Source: Pseudomonadota bacterium
GTDB lineage: Bacteria > Pseudomonadota > Alphaproteobacteria > Rhizobiales > Beijerinckiaceae
DNA length: 14,693 bases
Reading direction: 5' to 3'
Assembly: GCA_023393655.1 (NCBI GenBank)
Contig: JAEWKP010000109.1
Span: forward strand, 1 to 14,693
Shown: positions 8,063 through 14,048 of the stretch, one piece after another
Layout of the letters: every line of letters starts with the position of its first letter
How positions within the stretch are numbered: the stretch's first letter is position 1
Made by a program: the position numbers and the translations under genes
Notes under the pieces: model-generated
What the model was told of the DNA's origin: nothing
The model's database searches: none
Seen by the model: the letters and a program-made list of their open reading frames with translations, nothing else

Positions 8063-8575
8063 TCAGACGCCGATCGCAGCGTGCCAGATCGTCGTATCCG
8101 GCAGCACCAAGAGCGCGGCGAAGGCCAGCGCGATGCCGTAGGGGACGCCCTCGTTGGCGGCGTGCAGCCGGCGCATCCACCTCCAGTTCTCGGCGAAGGC
8201 CGGCAGGGGGCGCGATCGCAGCCGCAGGACGAGGATGGTCAGCAGGCCGCCGAGGAAGGCCGCCATGAGCAGATAGGGCATCAATTGATCGAAGCCGAAC
8301 CAGAGCGCAGTTGCGGCAACGAGCTTGGCGTCGCCGCCACCGATCCATCCGGCGGCGAACAGGCCGAAAGCCACGACCAGAACCAGCGTTGCGGCAGCCA
8401 GGTGCCAGCCGATCGCGGCCGGGCTCAGGCCCAACAGGACGCAGCAGACCGCGAAACCCGCTACGAGGAACAGGCAGAGCCGGTTCGAGATCGTCATCGA
8501 AACAAGGTCACTGGCGGCGGCATAGGCCATGGCGAAGGGAAACACGCCGAGCATGACGATCTGGGGCAGGGTCAT
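8063..8575 (-). CDS. cpaA: Prepilin peptidase CpaA/TadV (A24 family)
   Basis: This 170-residue polytopic inner-membrane aspartyl protease cuts the leader from the Flp pilin and TadE/TadF pseudopilins. The two family catalytic aspartates are visible: Asp23 in ASDLVSMTISNR, and Asp82 in the GGGDAK motif (79-84). About five or six hydrophobic segments fill the rest. It lacks the N-methylase domain of PilD-type enzymes, as usual for the short TadV/CpaA class. The ATG at 8573-8575 follows GGAG with 8-nt spacing. It is the second gene on the pilA side: the pilA terminator lies just upstream and a 123-nt gap separates it from cpaB. It may be read from pilA read-through or from its own promoter in 8576-8653, where I see no clear motif. 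Confidence 0.93.
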   Translation of the reverse strand: MTLPQIVMLGVFPFAMAYAAASDLVSMTISNRLCLFLVAGFAVCCVLLGLSPAAIGWHLAAATLVLVVAFGLFAAGWIGGGDAKLVAATALWFGFDQLMPYLLMAAFLGGLLTILVLRLRSRPLPAFAENWRWMRRLHAANEGVPYGIALAFAALLVLPDTTIWHAAIGV

Positions 8576-8653
8576 GACATTTACTCCGCTACAGAAAGAT
8601 GATGCCGCAAACGCCTCACCAAACCCTTACGGTGATTGCGCCAAATGCCGCAT

Positions 8654-8686
8654 GAAAAGCAAAACGCCCCGGGTGACCGGGGCGTT
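8654..8686 (-). terminator. Rho-independent terminator downstream of pilA
   Basis: A perfect 10-bp stem, AACGCCCCGG (8663-8672) and CCGGGGCGTT (8677-8686), encloses a 4-nt loop. On the minus strand the stem is followed by TTGCTTTT (8662-8655), completing a T-rich tail. It begins 30 nt after the pilA stop and lies before cpaA, so it should end most pilA transcripts. This fits the need for far more pilin than peptidase. Confidence 0.9.
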
Positions 8687-8715
8687 CTTCCGCATAGTCG
8701 GCAGGCCGGTCTCGA

Positions 8716-8895
8716 TCAGGAGACGGTGGTGTTCCTCAGCTTCGTCGCGATACGGTCGAAGATGCTGCTGAGCTCGGTGCCGAGCGTGGTCGCGGCGACG
8801 ATGATGCCGACAGCGATCAGGGCCGCGATCAGGCCGTACTCGATGGCGGTGGCGCCGGACTCGTCCTTGACGAAGCGAGCGAAAAGATTGGTCAT
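8716..8895 (-). CDS. pilA: Flp-type major pilin PilA
   Basis: This 59-residue pilin precursor is the main subunit of the Flp pilus. The short basic leader MTNLFARFVKDESG ends in Gly14, after which the prepilin peptidase should cut. The mature N-terminus ATAIEYGLIAALIAVGIIVA holds the Flp hallmarks Glu+5 and Tyr+6 (Glu19, Tyr20), followed by a hydrophobic helix to about residue 38. The mature protein would be only 45 residues, normal for Flp/Fap pilins. The ATG at 8893-8895 follows AAAGGA with a spacing of about 9 nt. The gene is monocistronic in design: a strong terminator follows it, and 415 nt of noncoding sequence with a CtrA-like site precede it. It is small enough to be missed by ORF-length filters. 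Confidence 0.96.
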   Translation of the reverse strand: MTNLFARFVKDESGATAIEYGLIAALIAVGIIVAATTLGTELSSIFDRIATKLRNTTVS

Positions 8896-9310
8896 GCTGG
8901 ATTTCCTTTACACCACGGTTTGACGGCTGCCTGTGCTCTGAGGTGGCTTCGGTCAGCGACAGGAACGACATTAGCCCGCTCGCCTTGCTGATCGGTTAAG
9001 CGGATCGAAGAATTGGCTTGATTCTCGCTCTGTTTTTTCTGTGGTTAACGACCGATTTAGCAGGCTTCAGGCCACAGTGAACTTATGAATAAAGCCAGAT
9101 GCGCGGGATCTTATCGGTAAACAGGGCGTTTAATTGATCCTGCTTCATTGATTTATTTTTGAGGCGTTCGGCAATCGACGTTTGTTCCGGCTGATGTTCC
9201 GTTGCGACAAGTTGGGCCTCGCAGCGTGAAATCGCTATTCATCGCGCGCTTAGGATTTGATTCATCATTTTCCGCTTTACTGGCATGGTCGCAGAGCTTG
9301 AGGCGCCGCC
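8896..9310. promoter_or_regulatory. Divergent regulatory region between pilA and the secretin N-domain gene
   Basis: This 415-nt stretch holds no supported gene on either strand and is clearly more A+T-rich than its neighbours, especially 9010-9165. It must contain the pilA promoter (minus strand) and probably the promoter of the plus-strand pilus genes starting at 9311. A CtrA-like motif is at 9044-9059, and a T-run (TTTTTT) at 9033-9038. A weaker imperfect TAAA-N7-TTTAA element is at 9118-9133. I cannot fix a -10/-35 pair by eye. Confidence 0.6.
9044..9059 (-). promoter_or_regulatory. Candidate CtrA binding site upstream of pilA
   Basis: The minus strand reads TAAA-TCGGTCG-TTAAC, eight of nine bases of the CtrA consensus TTAA-N7-TTAAC. 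Its near end is 148 nt upstream of the pilA ATG, so the 5' leader would be fairly long if the site sits at the promoter. In Caulobacter, CtrA is known to activate pilA. Here the role is an inference from the motif. Confidence 0.42.
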
Positions 9311-9808
9311 ATGTTGATCATCCGTGCTCCTGAAGGGTGCCGCCGGCTTTCGCGCCGGGTGGCCGCGACAAGCCTCGCGATCATCCTGTGCGGCGCTGCC
9401 GCCGCCGCGCCGCGGGCCCAATCGGAGAGCGTCATCGTCGCCGTCGACCACGCCAAGGTCGTACGGTTGCCCGAGAAGGCTCAAACGGTCGTCGTCGGCA
9501 ATCCGGCGATCGCCGATGTCTCCATGCAACGCAACGGCGTCATGATCGTCACCGGCAAAAGCTTCGGCGTGACCAACCTGATCGCGCTGGATGCCAGCGG
9601 GACGCTGCTGGCGGAATCATTGGTTCGGGTCGGTTCTGCTTCCGATTCGGTCCTGACGGTTCAGCGGGGCATGGATCGCGAAAGCTATGCCTGCAGTCCG
9701 GATTGCCAACCTTCGGTCCAGATGGGCGACGCGAAGGAATATTTTGCGGGCGTCGCGGGGCAGGCGACCGCGCGCAACATGCTCGCGACCGGGGGCCCGA
9801 AGAAATAG
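9311..9808 (+). CDS. Secreted stand-alone secretin/pilus N-terminal-domain protein
   Basis: This 165-residue protein has a Sec-type signal region (basic residues 11-16, hydrophobic 18-33, likely cut near APRA-Q). Residues about 40-115 match the N-terminal domain of the CpaC encoded in this window: both have the LP-x2-A-x2-V-x-V-x-NP-x2-A pattern, a G-x3-G-x-T-like turn and a D-x2-G hairpin ending in VG. It lacks the secretin barrel entirely. A C-terminal tail of about 50 residues contains a CSPDC pair (C128, C132) and an MGDAKEYFAG stretch that I do not recognise. The ATG at 9311 has GAGG at 7-nt spacing. It opens the plus-strand group with the two pseudopilin genes, 217 nt upstream of the first, so a periplasmic role in pilus assembly (for example, with the secretin) is plausible but unproven. 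Confidence 0.82.
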   Translation: MLIIRAPEGCRRLSRRVAATSLAIILCGAAAAAPRAQSESVIVAVDHAKVVRLPEKAQTVVVGNPAIADVSMQRNGVMIVTGKSFGVTNLIALDASGTLLAESLVRVGSASDSVLTVQRGMDRESYACSPDCQPSVQMGDAKEYFAGVAGQATARNMLATGGPKK

Positions 9809-10025
9809 GGCAGCGGCTCGAACGCGGCGCGCGGTTCCCGGGAAAAGTCAACGTTCTGGGGCGGAAGCTTAGCAGGTACGCGCGCGAGACCTCCGTCAGG
9901 CGCCGAACCCATGGTTAGCGAAAGCTTCACGTCGATTTCGGCTGGCCGGCGACGTCCCTAACCGATCTGAAATTCTTTTGCCGTAGAGATTTCGGGCCTG
10001 GGCCGAAGCTCGATGGGGCAAACGG

Positions 10026-10637
10026 ATGTTCGACCGACCAAAAAAGACGCCCTTGCCGGAGAACGGATTGCCGCGCCACCGCGTATGTCGCCCGCTGCTC
10101 CGGCGCTTTCGCCGCTCACAGGACGGGGCGACTGCCGTAGAGTTCGCGTTCGTCGTCGTGCCGTTCCTGATGATCCTCTTCGCCATCTTCGAGACGGCCT
10201 TGATGTTCTGGACCAGCCAGGTCCTGGAAGAGTCGCTGTCGCAGGTCTCCCGCTCCCTGGTCACAGGGCAGTCGCGGACCCTCTATACCGGATCGACCGG
10301 CGCGGTGAACGCGAAGAAATTCCGGGACAATATCTGTGAACTCGCGCCGATGGGATTGATCGACTGCTCGAAATTGTACGTCGACGTGCGGGTCTATAAC
10401 AGCTTCGCCTCCACGGCATCCGCAGGCGATCCGCTTGCGGGCGGGAGCCTCAATACCTCCGGCTTCACTTACGTCCAGCCGCAGGGCAACGACATCGTCG
10501 TCGTGCGCGCGGTGCTCGACTACAAGCTCTTCCTGACGAGCTGGGCCTCCTCCGCACTGGCCAATATCGGATCCGGCCGGCGTGGTATCGTCGTAAGCAT
10601 GGCCTTCCGGGCCGAGCCGTTCGTGGCGGGAGGCTAA
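10026..10637 (+). CDS. tadE: Minor pseudopilin, TadE family
   Basis: This 203-residue pseudopilin is needed for, or modulates, Flp pilus assembly. A long basic leader of 34 residues ends in DG, followed by the cleavable type IV-like segment ATAVEFAFVVVPFLMILFAI. Gly34 precedes the cut and Glu39 is the +5 residue. The hydrophobic helix runs to about residue 60. The remaining periplasmic domain has Cys104 and Cys114, which could form a disulfide. It matches TadE (PF07811-like) by the VEFAFVVVPFL signature and size. The ATG at 10026 has only a weak GGGG upstream. The next pseudopilin starts 4 nt after this stop, so the pair is one operon; the signature is shared by TadE and TadF, making the exact letter less sure than the class. 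Confidence 0.88.
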   Translation: MFDRPKKTPLPENGLPRHRVCRPLLRRFRRSQDGATAVEFAFVVVPFLMILFAIFETALMFWTSQVLEESLSQVSRSLVTGQSRTLYTGSTGAVNAKKFRDNICELAPMGLIDCSKLYVDVRVYNSFASTASAGDPLAGGSLNTSGFTYVQPQGNDIVVVRAVLDYKLFLTSWASSALANIGSGRRGIVVSMAFRAEPFVAGG

Positions 10638-10641
10638 GAAC

Positions 10642-11244
10642 ATGCTGTTCGCTTCCCGCTTGCGCTCCCGACTCTGGCGCCGCTTCTGCCGCAATCGGGA
10701 CGGCGTGGCTGCCGTCGAGTTCGCCCTGCTGCTGCCGGTGATGCTCATCACCTATACGGGGATGGTGGATGTCGTGCAGCTCGTGATGGTCAACCGCAAG
10801 GTCACGCAGTTGACCTCGGCGCTCAGCGATCTCACGGCACGCGTCCAGTCGGTTTCGCCCGCGGATGTCGAGAACATCTTCAATGCTGCGCAGTCGATCC
10901 TGATGCCGTATGACAGCAGCAAGGCCACGATGGTGATCGCCAGTGTCGTCATCGATTCGGCGGGCGTTGCGAAGGTCTGCTGGAGCAGCCAGCGTAATGG
11001 CACCGCACCGGCCCGGGGAACCACGATCGCCGTTCCCGACAGCGTCCGGACTCCGAATACCTCCGTCATCATGGCGCGCGCGAGCTACCAATACACGCCC
11101 CTCGTCGGCTATGTCCTCGACAAGCCATTCACGCTCGGTGACAGCCCGATCTACGCGCGCCCGCGTAACGGCGTGGCTGGCGGCACCGGCAATATCGAAC
11201 AGGTGGTGCGGACCGGCACCAATCCTTGCCCGCTCTACAATTGA
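10642..11244 (+). CDS. Minor pseudopilin of the TadE/TadF/TadG class
   Basis: This 200-residue pseudopilin is a second member of the TadE-like family beside the preceding gene. A basic leader of 21 residues ends with Gly21, followed by VAAVEFALLLPVMLITYTGM with Glu26 as the +5 residue. The periplasmic part contains only two cysteines (C113, and C196 in the C-terminal CPLYN), a possible disulfide closing the fold. The start is supported by GGGAGG with 8-nt spacing, overlapping the end of the upstream gene. It could be named tadF or a short tadG; no von Willebrand A domain is present, so it is not a full-length TadG. It is the last gene of the plus-strand group, and a long inverted repeat follows 2 nt after its stop. 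Confidence 0.87.
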   Translation: MLFASRLRSRLWRRFCRNRDGVAAVEFALLLPVMLITYTGMVDVVQLVMVNRKVTQLTSALSDLTARVQSVSPADVENIFNAAQSILMPYDSSKATMVIASVVIDSAGVAKVCWSSQRNGTAPARGTTIAVPDSVRTPNTSVIMARASYQYTPLVGYVLDKPFTLGDSPIYARPRNGVAGGTGNIEQVVRTGTNPCPLYN

Positions 11245-11246
11245 CG

Positions 11247-11299
11247 GTCGGGCGATAATGCCGGCAGGGGGCTTCGCGCCCGGGCCGGCATGGCCCGAC
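11247..11299 (+). terminator. Long inverted repeat, probable terminator of the pseudopilin operon
   Basis: The outer arms GTCGGGC (11247-11253) and GCCCGAC (11293-11299) enclose inner arms ATGCCGGC (11258-11265) and GCCGGCAT (11284-11291). A third small stem GGGC/GCCC (11269-11272, 11278-11281) lies around a TTCGC loop. The only interruptions are a 4-nt GATA bulge against one G, and a 3/2-nt internal loop. It starts 2 nt after the stop codon and is followed by a modestly T-rich TTGCTTTAT. The T-run is imperfect, so termination efficiency is uncertain. Confidence 0.6.
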
Positions 11300-11340
11300 G
11301 TTGTCGGTCCTTGCTTTATCGCATATCCGCTGACGCGGAG

Positions 11341-11374
11341 CTTCGGTCCTCAGGCGAACCGAAGTCCGGTTCGC
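11341..11374. repeat. Two overlapping inverted repeats between convergent genes
   Basis: CTTCGGT (11341-11347) pairs with ACCGAAG (11358-11364). The overlapping GCGAACCG (11354-11361) pairs with CGGTTCGC (11367-11374) around a 5-nt loop. The two hairpins share bases and exclude each other. They lie just beyond the stop of the minus-strand protease gene, within the convergent gap, so a shared or backup terminator is the simplest reading. Neither side has a good T-run. Confidence 0.4.
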
Positions 11375-11385
11375 TCAGAATTGCC

Positions 11386-11913
11386 CTAGCCGCGCAGCAC
11401 CATGCGCCCGGTCTGGACCTCGTAGCCCCGGAGCTTGCTGAGGAAGGAATTCCCGAGCAGGCTCATCGAGAGCGCGCGTTCGGGCAGGACGACGGCATCG
11501 ACATTCCGCACGACGATATCGCCGAGCCGGATCTCCCGCAGGACGGTCCGGAAGCCCGTGACGGTGCCATTGGCGGTGCTGAGCACGATCTTGCGTGACG
11601 AGGCATCGTTCCTGACACCGAGCGCGCGGGCATCGGCAGCCGTCAAAGCCACGATGCTGGCGCCCGTATCGACCATCATCTTGATGCGGTAGTTATCGAC
11701 CGAGGGGTGGACGATATAGTGCCCGCGATAGTCGGCCGCGACGGCGAGCGTCGAGGGCACGCGGGGTCCGGGCGCTTTCTGTTCCGTCGCGGCTATGGCC
11801 GCGGAAGGCGCCTCGTCCGCCATGCGCGGGGCGAGAAGCTGCGTATAGGAGAGCGCTCCGGCGATCGCGGCACCGGCGACGCTCAATGCCCAGGTCAGCG
11901 GTGGTGTCGTCAC
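11386..11913 (-). CDS. Membrane-anchored retropepsin-like aspartic protease (clan AA, TIGR02281-like)
   Basis: This 175-residue protein has one N-terminal membrane segment (about 6-27), a low-complexity Ala/Pro linker (30-55) and a single retropepsin-like domain (about 60-172). The active-site triplet is DTG (82-84) in MMVDTGASIVALTAADARALG. The second hallmark LLGNSFL (152-158) lies near the C-terminus, resembling the LLGMSFL of this bacterial family. One copy gives half an aspartic protease site, so it should work as a dimer, probably in the periplasm; the substrate is unknown. I start at the GTG at 11911-11913, just before the membrane segment, with purine-rich GGGGAA upstream. The frame stays open to about 12309, but that part overlaps the kinase gene and looks like out-of-frame sequence. 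It converges on the pilus genes, with no sign of shared function. Confidence 0.83.
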   Translation of the reverse strand: MTTPPLTWALSVAGAAIAGALSYTQLLAPRMADEAPSAAIAATEQKAPGPRVPSTLAVAADYRGHYIVHPSVDNYRIKMMVDTGASIVALTAADARALGVRNDASSRKIVLSTANGTVTGFRTVLREIRLGDIVVRNVDAVVLPERALSMSLLGNSFLSKLRGYEVQTGRMVLRG

Positions 11914-12046
11914 GGCGTTCCCCAACCCTTCCACAGCCCGTCCACGATGCGGAAGCGAGCCCTGACGAAGCGTGAAGAGCTTGCACGCATTTGCGCGCAA
12001 GCGGGGCGGGGAAGGCTGCCCGATTGCCGACAGGCTTAATCGAGGC

Positions 12047-12967
12047 TTACCGGCCCGGTCCGTTTGCGAGCGTGGCGGCCAAGGTCGCGATCTCGGCTGC
12101 GCGAGGGATGCTCGGCTGGGCGCCCGGCCGGGTGCAGGCAAGCGAGCCGGCGGCGAGCCCGTCGCGCAGCGCCGCCGCCATGCTCTTCCCGGCCGCGAGG
12201 GCAGCGGCGAAGGCGCCGGTGAAGCTGTCGCCGGCCGCGTCCGTGTCGACGACCGCAACCTGCGGCGCTGCGAGGCGATGGCGGGTGCCGTCGATCCAGG
12301 CGACGACACCGGCGGCGCCCAGCGTCGCGATCGTGGCGATCTGCCGCTCGCTGTCGAGCCGGCACGCGATGGCGTCGGGATCGCGGTCCGCCCATCCGAG
12401 CGCCTGTGCCAGCACGATCGCCTCGTGCTCGTTGACGATCAGCATGTCGAGCTGCTCCAGCAGCGCGGGCGACGGCGCCTCGGCCGGGGCGAGGTTGAGG
12501 ATCACGCGCCCGCCGGCCTGCTTCATCGCGCGGGCGGCCTGCAGGCACGCCTCCTCGGGAACCTCGCGTTGCAGGAGCAGGATATCCTCCGCCGCAAGCT
12601 CGAGCTGCCGCAAGGCATCCGGCCGTACGGCAGCATTGGCGCCGGCTGCGACGATGATCTGGTTGGCGCCCTCGCGATCCGTGGCGATGAAGGCGGCGCC
12701 GGTCGGCTCGTCGACCTGTGCGACATGATCGAGATCGACGCCGTCGGCGCTGAGCAGCGCCAGCGCGGCTTCGCTGAATCGGTCCCGCCCGGCCGCGCCG
12801 ACGAGCACGACATCCGCGCCGGCGCGGCGCGCCGCAAGCGCCTGGTTGGCGCCCTTGCCGCCCGGATGCAGGGCATAGCCCGGTCCGAGCACGGTCTCGC
12901 CCGGGCCAGGCAGGCGCGCGACCGGCGTGACGAGGTCGATATTGATCGAGCCGAAGACGATGATCAT
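12047..12967 (-). CDS. rbsK: Ribokinase-family sugar kinase (PfkB)
   Basis: This 306-residue cytosolic kinase of the PfkB family is closest in appearance to ribokinase, which phosphorylates D-ribose at O5 with ATP. The sugar-binding start SINIDLV (7-13) and the first PfkB signature HPGGKGANQALAARRAGADV (34-53) are ribokinase-like. N179-E-H-E182 is the NxxE magnesium/phosphate motif. DTDAAGDSFTGAF (241-253) is the second PfkB signature, with Asp247 as catalytic base. The length is standard. The ATG overlaps the dgoK stop by 4 nt (ATGA), so the two kinases are translationally coupled; the Shine-Dalgarno is weak. Substrate is not certain: beside a dgoK gene it could act on another pentose or keto-sugar, but its N-terminal motifs favour ribose over 2-keto-3-deoxygluconate. 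Confidence 0.85.
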   Translation of the reverse strand: MIIVFGSINIDLVTPVARLPGPGETVLGPGYALHPGGKGANQALAARRAGADVVLVGAAGRDRFSEAALALLSADGVDLDHVAQVDEPTGAAFIATDREGANQIIVAAGANAAVRPDALRQLELAAEDILLLQREVPEEACLQAARAMKQAGGRVILNLAPAEAPSPALLEQLDMLIVNEHEAIVLAQALGWADRDPDAIACRLDSERQIATIATLGAAGVVAWIDGTRHRLAAPQVAVVDTDAAGDSFTGAFAAALAAGKSMAAALRDGLAAGSLACTRPGAQPSIPRAAEIATLAATLANGPGR

Positions 12968-13860
12968 GCCGGGAGATCCGCCGCGAGCCGCCTCACGCCG
13001 GCGACGAAGGCCGCTTCAGGCGTGACGAGTTGAATGGCATGTCCCCGCGCCTGCAAGCCGGCGCCGTAGCTCTCGGCCAGGGCCCCGTCCGCGACGAGAT
13101 GGATCGTCTGGTCCTTGCCGAACAAGGTTTCGGCCCCCGCGATTTCCTGCCCGACCAGCAGCGCCGAGAGATAGGGCCCGACCGCACCACCCGCCATGCG
13201 GCCGGCGAGGACTTCGGTACGGGCGGCGAAGGCCGTGTTGAGCAATCCTCCGAGCCGGCTGGCAGCCTGCCGACCGCGCGCGGCGCCATCAGCCGTGTCA
13301 GCGTCCGAAGGCGCTTCGGCGAGCCGGGCGAGGATCGAGTCGTTGCGCAGCAGCCCGTAGATTTCGCCGGTCATGAAGCTGGCGAAGCGGGTGATGCGCC
13401 CCTGCCTGATCTCGGCCCATTTCGAATGGGTGCCGGGCAGGCAGGCGATGCCGTCGCTCAGGCCGAGGCCGACGATCAGGGTCTCCTCGCCGCGCATCAC
13501 GTCGAAGGCGCCGTCGTCGCAGCTCAGGCCCGGCAGGATGGTAGCGGTCGTTCCGGCATCGAGCGCGACCTGGATCGCGGCGGCCGCGATCTCGGCAGGC
13601 GAGGCCGGGCAGGCGACGTAGCGCGCCTCGACCCAGCCGTTGCGGCTGCCGACCATGCCGGCGAGCACGATCGCGGCATCGGGCGCGTCCTTGAGGAAAT
13701 CGCCGGCGAGCTCGGCGAAGGCTTCAGGATAGCCGCCCGCCGGAACCGACTGGATGCCGCGATCGGCGATGCGCCGCTCAAGCACCTCCCCCGTCTCCGA
13801 GATCAGGAAGGCGCGCGCACGGGTCGTGCCCCAGTCGAGCGCGATCAGAGGTTTGGGCAT
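12964..13860 (-). CDS. dgoK: 2-dehydro-3-deoxygalactonokinase (DgoK family)
   Basis: This 298-residue sugar-acid kinase converts 2-dehydro-3-deoxy-D-galactonate to its 6-phosphate, a step of the De Ley-Doudoroff galactonate pathway. Family motifs appear in order: the phosphate-1 loop DWGTTRARAF (9-18), GMVGSRNGW (68-76), DVMRGEET (120-127), LPGTHSKW (141-148) and FMTGE (162-166). Size matches DgoK. I start at the ATG at 13858-13860, with GGAG at 6-nt spacing; the frame runs 32 codons further into the intergenic palindrome without support. It is the first gene of a two-gene operon with the ribokinase-like gene. The aldolase DgoA, its usual partner, is not in the window. A 32-bp palindrome 31 nt upstream is a likely control site. 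Confidence 0.92.
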   Translation of the reverse strand: MPKPLIALDWGTTRARAFLISETGEVLERRIADRGIQSVPAGGYPEAFAELAGDFLKDAPDAAIVLAGMVGSRNGWVEARYVACPASPAEIAAAAIQVALDAGTTATILPGLSCDDGAFDVMRGEETLIVGLGLSDGIACLPGTHSKWAEIRQGRITRFASFMTGEIYGLLRNDSILARLAEAPSDADTADGAARGRQAASRLGGLLNTAFAARTEVLAGRMAGGAVGPYLSALLVGQEIAGAETLFGKDQTIHLVADGALAESYGAGLQARGHAIQLVTPEAAFVAGVRRLAADLPA

Positions 13861-13891
13861 GGCAGGCTCCGATGCGACAGCAAATATACAA

Positions 13892-13923
13892 ATCACCGCA
13901 CGTCCCATAGGACGCGCGGTGAT
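13892..13923. promoter_or_regulatory. 32-bp palindrome, candidate operator for the dgoK / epimerase divergent promoters
   Basis: The arms ATCACCGCACGTCC (13892-13905) and GGACGCGCGGTGAT (13910-13923) flank a CATA centre and pair at 13 of 14 positions. It lies 31 nt upstream of the dgoK start and between divergent genes. A TATATT hexamer on the minus strand at 13883-13888 could be the dgoK -10 box, which would put the palindrome over the -35 region. This is typical of a repressor or activator operator for a dimeric sugar-acid regulator, but the regulator is not in the window. Confidence 0.55.
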
Positions 13924-14048
13924 CGAGGGCTGGCGACTGTCTCCGCCGCATCCCATCGGGTCAAGGGCCGGCGCTGAGGCCTTGTATGAGGTCAGCCTTC
14001 ACGGCAACCCTGCAGGCCTTGATGGCGAGAACGAATCGGACAAGCCGG

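Noticed and set aside
8627..8971. A 114-codon minus-strand frame across pilA
   Set aside because: It is a different frame from the Flp pilin; its product is Arg/His-rich nonsense, whereas the 59-residue frame has the complete pilin signature.
9118..9133. TAAA-N7-TTTAA as a further CtrA site
   Set aside because: Only six of nine consensus bases match; in an A+T-rich region this is expected by chance.
11991..12000. The 10-bp palindrome TTGCGCGCAA upstream of the retropepsin gene
   Set aside because: It is short and common in G+C-rich DNA, with no flanking symmetry to support an operator.
11914..12309. A 132-residue extension of the retropepsin-like protein
   Set aside because: It overlaps the 3' part of the ribokinase gene and encodes Arg/Pro/Ser-rich sequence. 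The GTG just before the membrane segment fits the family.
11972..13033. A 353-codon plus-strand frame opposite the ribokinase gene
   Set aside because: It lies antisense to a kinase with intact PfkB signatures; its composition is typical of a shadow frame and it has no family match that I can see.
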